Of a stretch of DNA of 10,877 nucleotides, positions 6,706 to 10,877 are shown piece after piece. Position 1 is the stretch's first letter. Every line of letters begins with the position of its first letter. The stretch covers positions 1-10,877 of the forward strand of contig CAIXFB010000168.1 of the NCBI GenBank assembly GCA_903918595.1, read 5' to 3'. Under the pieces are notes generated by a model. That model did not search any database and was not told the origin of the DNA. It was given only the letters and a program-made list of their open reading frames with translations. The position numbers and the translations under genes are program-made. This DNA is from an uncultured Actinomycetes bacterium. Its GTDB lineage: Bacteria; Actinomycetota; Actinomycetes; S36-B12.

Positions 6706-7722
6706 ATGGCGATCACGATTAGAGATGTAGCCGAAGCTGCGGGTGTCTCGACAGCAACGGTGTCGCGGGCGCTGCGCGGCCTCCCCAATGTTGATCCGGC
6801 TACCCGGGATCGCATTGCCACGGTGGCCTCGAAACTGGACTACGTCATTTCTCCCTCAGCCTCCAGGCTGGCATCGGGGCGGACGGGTTCAATAGCCGTC
6901 ATCACGCCATTCATCTCTCGCTGGTTCTTCGCCACGGTCCTGTCGGGTGTGGAGTCTGTCCTGCAAGCAGCAGGCATGGATTTGCTGCTCATGAGTGTCA
7001 CGGACGCCGCGAGTGGGCATCACCGTTTGCCACCAGCACCTCGATTGCGCAGGCGCGTGGATGGAGTGTTGATCATTGCAATGTCACCATCTGATCCGCA
7101 GTTGCGCGATGTACTGAATCTTGGAATGCCAACCTCGATGATTGGGGTGAATGTTGGTGGTGTTCCATCCGTCATGATTGACGATGTAGCTGCCGCTCGA
7201 ATTGCAACGCAGCACCTGATCAATTTGGGCCACACCCGAATCGGAATGATCGGTGGATCACCCGCTGAATTGCCTTTCACCGCTGAGTTCGATCGGGAGA
7301 ACGGTTTCCGTCAAGCAATGGAAGAGAGCGGCCTAGAAACTACGCCGATGCTCGAAGCATTCGGCTACTTCACGATTCAGGGCGGGGAACAGGCTATGAC
7401 TGCGCTCCTGACCCAAAAGAATCCGCCCACAGCAGTCTTTGCCATGAGTGATGAAATGGCCTTTGGCGCCCTTCGTTCTCTTCGCAATCACGGTCTCAAG
7501 CCGGGTGTTGATATTTCAGTGGTCGGGGTGGATGGTCACGACATGTCCGAGCACTTGGAACTCACCACGGTGGTCCAACCGGTCTTTGACCTTGGTCGAA
7601 TTGCCGCTGAAGCGCTTTTGGTGCAGCTGCGCACCCTCCCGCAAGACGTGAACCTCGAGCCGACCCGCGTACCCACCCAGTTGGTCGTGCGATCCTCCAC
7701 CGCACCTCTACGCACGGTCTGA
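6706..7722 (+). CDS. LacI-family transcriptional regulator
   Basis: A 338-residue repressor of the LacI/GalR family. The N-terminal helix-turn-helix (ITIRDVAEAAGVSTATVSRAL, about 3-23) and hinge (SPSASRLASGRTGSIAVI, 49-66) are intact, followed by a periplasmic-binding-protein-like effector domain with FDRENGF (195-201), AVFAMSDEMAFGALR (243-257) and VVGVDGHDM (272-280). Such effectors are usually sugars or nucleosides; none can be named here, and no sugar operon is adjacent. The ATG at 6706 gives the canonical N-terminus MAITIRDVA; a GTG at 6673 would add 11 residues but lies inside the putative operator. I see no second copy of the operator before the downstream hydrolase, so its main targets may lie elsewhere. 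Confidence 0.95.
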   Translation: MAITIRDVAEAAGVSTATVSRALRGLPNVDPATRDRIATVASKLDYVISPSASRLASGRTGSIAVITPFISRWFFATVLSGVESVLQAAGMDLLLMSVTDAASGHHRLPPAPRLRRRVDGVLIIAMSPSDPQLRDVLNLGMPTSMIGVNVGGVPSVMIDDVAAARIATQHLINLGHTRIGMIGGSPAELPFTAEFDRENGFRQAMEESGLETTPMLEAFGYFTIQGGEQAMTALLTQKNPPTAVFAMSDEMAFGALRSLRNHGLKPGVDISVVGVDGHDMSEHLELTTVVQPVFDLGRIAAEALLVQLRTLPQDVNLEPTRVPTQLVVRSSTAPLRTV

Positions 7723-7795
7723 ACCTCGGCCCCATTGCGAACCCCGAAAGACGGCGCCATGTGGCATCAACCAATGCTGCAGGGTCGGTTTACGC

Positions 7796-7801
7796 CACAA
7801 T
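7796..7801 (+). promoter_or_regulatory. Candidate -10 element for the dienelactone hydrolase gene
   Basis: CACAAT ends six bases before the ATG at 7808, repeating the spacing seen before eno, the Bax-inhibitor gene and cbs. Only the first base departs from TANNNT. There is no Shine-Dalgarno sequence in the six bases before the start codon. Confidence 0.35.
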
Positions 7802-7807
7802 AAGCGC

Positions 7808-8506
7808 ATGGAACCCATCAGCATCGACGCAGTTAATGGTGAAGCGATCCCCGGACTACTCGCGGTGCCCGCGGCTGGATCAGGCCCTGGAGTAATCGTG
7901 ATTCAGGAATGGTGGGGCATCGTCGCGCACGTCGAGTCGGTGTTGGAGCGGCTCGCCGAAGAGGGCTTTGTTGCCCTAGCGATTGACCACTATCGAGGCG
8001 TTGCAACCTCTGAACCCGATGAGGCCAGCAAGTTGATGATGGGTTTGCACATCTCTGATGTGGCGGCCGACTTTGCTGCGGCCGGCACGTGGTTGCAAGA
8101 ACGCCCGGAGGTTTCCTCAACGGGGATCGGCGTGATCGGTTTTTGCATGGGTGGGGGGCTTGCATTGTTGGCACCCACAGTGTCCGATGAGATCAGCGCG
8201 GCGGTCGCTTTTTACCCGGTGATGCCTTGGCCTGATTACGACCCGGATTGGTCCAGATATGTAGGCCGTGCAGCATTGATTCATAAGGCAGAGTCAGATG
8301 AGCGGGACAATGGCAAGGTGATTGCCGAGTACGTGAGCGCGATTAGCTCCAGTGGGGGAAACGCCACCGTTGTTGACTATCCAAAGTCTGTTCATGCGTT
8401 CTTCAACGATGATCGACCCGAGGCTTACCAGCCCGAGAATGCCGCGATCGCCTGGTCTGGCACGCTGTCCTTTCTGCGTGGACGATTACCTGAGGCGCAG
8501 ATCTAA
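7808..8506 (+). CDS. Dienelactone hydrolase family protein
   Basis: A 232-residue cytoplasmic alpha/beta hydrolase of the dienelactone hydrolase (DLH) family. The cysteine nucleophile C113 sits in the family elbow GFCMGG (111-116), with E34 in QEWWG, D164 and H196 in VHAFFND completing the expected catalytic set. True DLH opens dienelactone to maleylacetate in chlorocatechol breakdown, but most family members are general esterases, and no aromatic-degradation gene is nearby, so the substrate is open. Length is normal. The start at 7808 gives the typical short strand before the VPAAGSGPGVIVIQEWWG core. It is preceded by 85 bases after the LacI-family gene and has its own candidate promoter, so it need not be in one transcript with it. 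Confidence 0.92.
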   Translation: MEPISIDAVNGEAIPGLLAVPAAGSGPGVIVIQEWWGIVAHVESVLERLAEEGFVALAIDHYRGVATSEPDEASKLMMGLHISDVAADFAAAGTWLQERPEVSSTGIGVIGFCMGGGLALLAPTVSDEISAAVAFYPVMPWPDYDPDWSRYVGRAALIHKAESDERDNGKVIAEYVSAISSSGGNATVVDYPKSVHAFFNDDRPEAYQPENAAIAWSGTLSFLRGRLPEAQI

Positions 8507-8530
8507 AGCTCCGCGAACCGAGCACGACTT

Positions 8531-8536
8531 CATGTT
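8531..8536 (+). promoter_or_regulatory. Possible -10 element for the tRNA gene
   Basis: CATGTT lies six bases before the first base of the mature tRNA. It shares the [T/C]ANNNT form of the other candidate -10 elements in the window. If used, the primary transcript would have almost no 5' leader. The match is short and could be chance. Confidence 0.22.
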
Positions 8537-8542
8537 CACCAC

Positions 8543-8616
8543 GCCCCCGTAGTCCAACTGGCAGAGACACCCGGCTTAAACCCGGCACAGTATGGGTTCA
8601 AATCCCATCGGGGGCA
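8543..8616 (+). tRNA. tRNA with UAA anticodon (nominally Leu), class I fold
   Basis: A full cloverleaf can be drawn. The acceptor GCCCCCG (8543-8549) pairs perfectly with CGGGGGC (8609-8615), and the discriminator is A8616. The D stem GTCC (8552-8555) pairs with AGAC (8565-8568) around a loop containing GG at 8560-8561. The anticodon loop CTTAAAC (8575-8581) holds TAA at 8577-8579 on a four-pair stem, with a C-C mismatch (8570/8586) at its outer end. The variable loop is only five bases (8587-8591). The T stem ATGGG/CCCAT closes the canonical TTCAAAT loop. CCA is not encoded. The anticodon reads UUA, so software would call tRNA-Leu, but bacterial leucine tRNAs are class II with a long variable arm. 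Amino-acid identity is therefore uncertain. Confidence 0.8.
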
Positions 8617-8728
8617 CGCTTCAGGCCGTTTTCGCGACAGCGGCTCTCCCCGTGGGACTGTGGCTCCCGATTGTCGCGCTCGGTGCCATCGGTTTTTCAC
8701 TCGCTGAGGCCACGAAGTGGGTGGCGGG

Positions 8729-8757
8729 TTGGCAGATTTCCGGCAATCGGTTACCTT
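8729..8757 (+). promoter_or_regulatory. Promoter of the Bax inhibitor-1 family gene
   Basis: TTGGCA at 8729-8734, a 17-base spacer, then TACCTT at 8752-8757. This is a good -35/-10 pair with ideal spacing, and the -10 ends six bases before the ATG at 8764. No Shine-Dalgarno sequence intervenes, so the transcript is probably leaderless. It is the most complete promoter visible in the window. Confidence 0.6.
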
Positions 8758-8763
8758 GGATGC

Positions 8764-9645
8764 ATGCAGTCAAATAACCCTGTTTTGAACCGTTACGAGC
8801 CCAAGCCCGGCTCCACCGGATTTGCCTACGACGAAGGGCGCACGGCCTACACGGCCGCCAGCGGCCAGGCGCCGGCACAGGTGAGCCCGAGAGTTGAAAC
8901 GGCGCCCACCGGCGCCCCGCCCGCAGGCACCGATGAGCAGTTCGAGGTCATCACGGCAGCGGGTGGCCTCAGGGTCACGCTGAACGATGTGGTGATCAAG
9001 ACCACCATCTTGTTCGCGGTCGTCGTTGTGTTTGCTTTCGTCGGCTGGAACGTCATTGCCGCAATGCCCGCGATGCTGCTGCCCGTCCTGATCGTTGCAA
9101 CGGTGCTGGGCTTTGTGAACGCGCTGAAGAAGCAGGTGTCACCTGCGCTCATGCTGATCTTCGCCGTGGCAGAGGGTCTGATGCTGGGCGGGATCAGCAA
9201 CTTCTACAACGCGTATGCCTCAGGCAATGGCTGGGACGGCATCGTTATCCAGGCTGTCGTTGCGACCATGACCACCTTCGGTGTCATGCTCACGCTCTAC
9301 CTCACCGGCGTCATCAAGGTCACCAAGAGGTTCACCCAGATCCTCATGGTGGCTGCGGTTTCCTACCTCGTCCTTGGTTTGGCTTCACTTGTTGCCTCAT
9401 TCATGGGAGTCGGCGGCGGCTGGGGTTTCTACGGCGTTGATGGAATCGGCATCCTGATTTCTCTGGCTGGCGTAGCGATCGCATCGTTCTTCTTGGCTCT
9501 TGACTTCGAGGCAATCAAGCAGGGCATCGCTATGGGACTTCCTGAGCGCGAGTCGTGGCGGATGGCCTTCGGCCTGCTGATCACCCTCGTGTGGATCTAC
9601 CTCGAGTTCTTGCGCCTGCTGGCGATCTTCTCTGGTCGCGAGTAA
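8764..9645 (+). CDS. Bax inhibitor-1 / YccA-like seven-helix membrane protein
   Basis: A 293-residue integral membrane protein of the actinobacterial Bax inhibitor-1-like branch. Residues 1-65 are polar and Ala/Pro/Gly-rich and presumably cytosolic; seven hydrophobic segments follow at about 79-97, 102-120, 126-144, 158-181, 190-215, 225-247 and 266-289. The loop and last helix carry the branch's conserved text: LDFEAIKQGIAMGLPERESW (246-265), then LVWIYLEFLRLLAIF (275-289). Characterised relatives elsewhere are pH-sensitive calcium leak channels; a function in actinobacteria is not established to my knowledge. The ATG at 8764 is chosen because a promoter ends six bases earlier; a nearby ATG at 8760 is in another frame and stops after five codons. 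It converges on the minus-strand gene at 9716. Confidence 0.93.
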   Translation: MQSNNPVLNRYEPKPGSTGFAYDEGRTAYTAASGQAPAQVSPRVETAPTGAPPAGTDEQFEVITAAGGLRVTLNDVVIKTTILFAVVVVFAFVGWNVIAAMPAMLLPVLIVATVLGFVNALKKQVSPALMLIFAVAEGLMLGGISNFYNAYASGNGWDGIVIQAVVATMTTFGVMLTLYLTGVIKVTKRFTQILMVAAVSYLVLGLASLVASFMGVGGGWGFYGVDGIGILISLAGVAIASFFLALDFEAIKQGIAMGLPERESWRMAFGLLITLVWIYLEFLRLLAIFSGRE

Positions 9646-9662
9646 TCCCGCAGCACTCACTT

Positions 9663-9706
9663 CATGATGAAAGGGCTCACCGTTACCGGTGGGCCCTTTC
9701 ATCATG
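9663..9706. terminator. Bidirectional terminator hairpin between convergent genes
   Basis: ATGATGAAAGGGC (9664-9676) is the exact reverse complement of GCCCTTTCATCAT (9693-9705). Pairing continues outward by one C-G pair and inward through one G-U pair and five Watson-Crick pairs to a TTAC loop (9683-9686), about 20 pairs in all. It sits between the stop of the + strand membrane protein and the stop of the minus-strand gene. There is no flanking T-run, although the stem contains GAAAGGG/CCCTTTC, so termination may be U-tract independent. Confidence 0.75.
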
Positions 9707-9715
9707 TGCGGATAG

Positions 9716-10033
9716 TTATGGAAGTGAGCGACGCAACTCCGTCAGGAGTGCAGTGGCTTCGGTGATGTGAGATGGGGAGCCCACCGTCAAGAAATCGCGT
9801 GCCACGACGCTGAGCTGGGCACTCGCCATTCGGGGTGCTAGTTCAGGCACCTCCTGAGGACCAATCGGCTCGATTTGAACGGTCCAATCGCGAAGAGTCT
9901 GCGCCGCCGTCAGCGTCAGTGCATACGCGATGTCACGGTGGCGAACGGGCAGCACCTCGAGGCGATGGATAACGCGGCCCAGCTCCGTTTCGAACTCGGA
10001 TTTGACCACCTGCTCAGAGTACGCACTGGTCAC
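9716..10033 (-). CDS. Small uncharacterised protein, divergent from cbs
   Basis: A 105-residue reading frame on the minus strand. I do not recognise the family. Its third codon positions are GC-rich throughout and it fills the gap between the hairpin and cbs, so I take it as a real gene. No signal peptide, membrane segment or cysteine is present. An N-terminal half rich in charged helical sequence (ETELGRVIHRLEVLPVRHRD, about 15-34) is followed by TLTAAQTLRDW and VQIEPIG, and the C-terminal half looks helical (ATALLTELRRSL); it is probably a compact cytosolic protein. The GTG at 10033 is the longest start and lies only 13 bases from the cbs ATG; a GTG at 10009 would free more room for promoters. 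No Shine-Dalgarno sequence is evident for the longer form. Confidence 0.65.
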   Translation of the reverse strand: MTSAYSEQVVKSEFETELGRVIHRLEVLPVRHRDIAYALTLTAAQTLRDWTVQIEPIGPQEVPELAPRMASAQLSVVARDFLTVGSPSHITEATALLTELRRSLP

Positions 10034-10034
10034 C

Positions 10035-10040
10035 TAGAGT
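10035..10040 (+). promoter_or_regulatory. -10 hexamer of a probable leaderless cbs promoter
   Basis: TAGAGT ends six bases before the ATG at 10047, identical in sequence and spacing to the element before eno. It lies in the 13-base gap to the divergent minus-strand gene, so the rest of the promoter must fall inside that gene's 5' coding sequence. No good -35 box is seen at the expected distance. Confidence 0.55.
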
Positions 10041-10046
10041 TTGGTC

Positions 10047-10877
10047 ATGCAGTTTTTTGAGAGCGTCGTCGACCTCATTGGGAATACCCCCCTCGTACGG
10101 TTATCGCAGGTAACAAAGGGGATCGTTCCCGAGCCTGGCCCGCTGGTGCTGGCCAAAGTGGAGTACGTCAACCCGGGTGGATCCGTGAAGGACCGGATCG
10201 CGGTGCGCATGATCGATGCCGCAGAGCGCGAAGGCCTCCTCAAGCCGGGTGGCACCATCATCGAACCCACCAGTGGCAACACGGGAGTGGGCCTGGCTCT
10301 CGTGGCCCAGCAGCGTGGCTACAAATGCGTCTTCGTCTGCCCCGACAAAGTCAGCGAAGACAAGCGAAACGTCCTCAAGGCTTATGGCGCCGAAGTCGTG
10401 GTGTGCCCCACCGCGGTGGATCCAGAGGACCCGCGCTCGTATTACTCCGTCAGCGACCGCCTCGCGAGAGAAATCCCGGGTGGCTGGAAGCCAGACCAGT
10501 ACTCGAATCCGAATAATCCGCTCTCGCACTACGAGGGCACCGGCCCAGAGCTCTGGGCCCAGACCGACGGCAAAATCACACACTTCGTGGCTGGGGTAGG
10601 TACCGGCGGCACGATCTCGGGAACCGGTCGTTACTTGAAGGAAGCTAGCGATGGCGCCGTGCGAGTCATCGGTGCCGATCCGGTGGGCTCTGTCTATTCC
10701 GGTGGCACCGGCCGCCCGTACCTCGTCGAGGGCGTCGGAGAGGATTTTTGGCCAAGTGCATTCGATCCGAATATTTGCGACGAGGTGATCGCGGTATCGG
10801 ATAAAGATGCATTCGAGATGACCCGCCGGATGGCCCGCGAGGAGGGCCTTCTGGTTGGTGGCTCATGTGGCATGGCC
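10047..10877 (+). CDS. cbs: Cystathionine beta-synthase (3' end outside window)
   Basis: The first 277 residues of a fold-type II PLP enzyme, open to the window edge. It should condense serine and homocysteine to cystathionine (transsulfuration), like Rv1077 of M. tuberculosis. Visible features: LIGNTPLVRL (10-19), the Schiff-base lysine K48 in NPGGSVKDR (42-50), the substrate loop PTSGNTG (74-80), SNPNNPLSHYEGTGPE (153-168), the phosphate-binding GTGGT (185-189), and GGSCG (271-275). The block RPYLVEGVGEDFWPSAFD (223-240) is, as I recall it, typical of actinobacterial Cbs rather than CysK/CysM cysteine synthases. If correct, a pair of C-terminal CBS domains should follow beyond the edge. A cysteine synthase is the alternative and would end about 30-40 residues past the edge. 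Confidence 0.9.
   Translation, partial: MQFFESVVDLIGNTPLVRLSQVTKGIVPEPGPLVLAKVEYVNPGGSVKDRIAVRMIDAAEREGLLKPGGTIIEPTSGNTGVGLALVAQQRGYKCVFVCPDKVSEDKRNVLKAYGAEVVVCPTAVDPEDPRSYYSVSDRLAREIPGGWKPDQYSNPNNPLSHYEGTGPELWAQTDGKITHFVAGVGTGGTISGTGRYLKEASDGAVRVIGADPVGSVYSGGTGRPYLVEGVGEDFWPSAFDPNICDEVIAVSDKDAFEMTRRMAREEGLLVGGSCGMA

Noticed and set aside
8577..8579. The UAA-containing anticodon as evidence of a stop-codon suppressor
   Set aside because: The anticodon is 5'-UAA-3', which reads UUA. Suppression of UAA stops would require the anticodon UUA.
8543..8763. The tRNA 3' end as an integration (att) site of a mobile element
   Set aside because: No integrase, phage or transposon gene and no repeat of the tRNA 3' end is visible in the window. 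No CRISPR array or insertion sequence was seen either.
8592..8777. A 61-codon + strand frame with a hydrophobic middle, starting in the T arm of the tRNA
   Set aside because: Its ATG lies inside the tRNA gene, it runs through the -35 and -10 of the next gene and overlaps that gene's start; no ribosome binding site. More likely chance.
10101..10583. A 160-residue minus-strand frame opposite cbs
   Set aside because: The + strand encodes unmistakable PLP-enzyme motifs throughout the same stretch.

Overview
The window reads as a chromosomal segment of an actinobacterium (Actinomycetota). The strongest argument is gene order: enolase, FtsB/DivIC-like protein, DUF501 protein and Ppx/GppA phosphatase lie in the same order as Rv1023-Rv1026 of Mycobacterium tuberculosis. 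DUF501, the MFS_3-type transporter, the N-terminally extended Bax inhibitor-1 family protein and the actinobacterial-style cystathionine beta-synthase agree with this. GC content is moderately high by eye, with GC-rich third codon positions, but TTA codons occur even in enolase. I cannot name the genus. All protein genes except one are on the + strand and packing is dense; no gene-free stretch exceeds 300 bases.

Layout. 1-114: the last 37 codons of an unrecognised protein. 111-1748: a urease alpha-subunit (UreC) family metallohydrolase. 1764-3389: an MFS exporter with a C-terminal ferredoxin-like domain, probably co-transcribed with the UreC homologue. 3445-6638: the housekeeping cluster eno, ftsB, DUF501 and ppx, the last three overlapping. 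6706-7722: a LacI-family regulator with a likely self-operator just upstream. 7808-8506: a dienelactone-hydrolase family protein. 8543-8616: a 74-nt tRNA with a UAA anticodon but a short variable loop. 8764-9645: a seven-helix Bax inhibitor-1 family membrane protein. 9663-9706: a strong hairpin between convergent genes. 9716-10033 (minus): a small unknown protein. 10047-end: cystathionine beta-synthase, cut by the window edge.

Two parts are least ordinary. The UreC homologue keeps every nickel-site and acid-base residue of urease, but the strand that holds urea in the classical enzyme is rewritten and four residues shorter. None of the other urease genes is visible; a transporter follows instead. 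The tRNA folds as a class I cloverleaf although UUA-reading leucine tRNAs are normally class II with a long variable arm. A third, quieter pattern is that several genes begin exactly six bases after a TANNNT-like hexamer, which suggests leaderless transcription.
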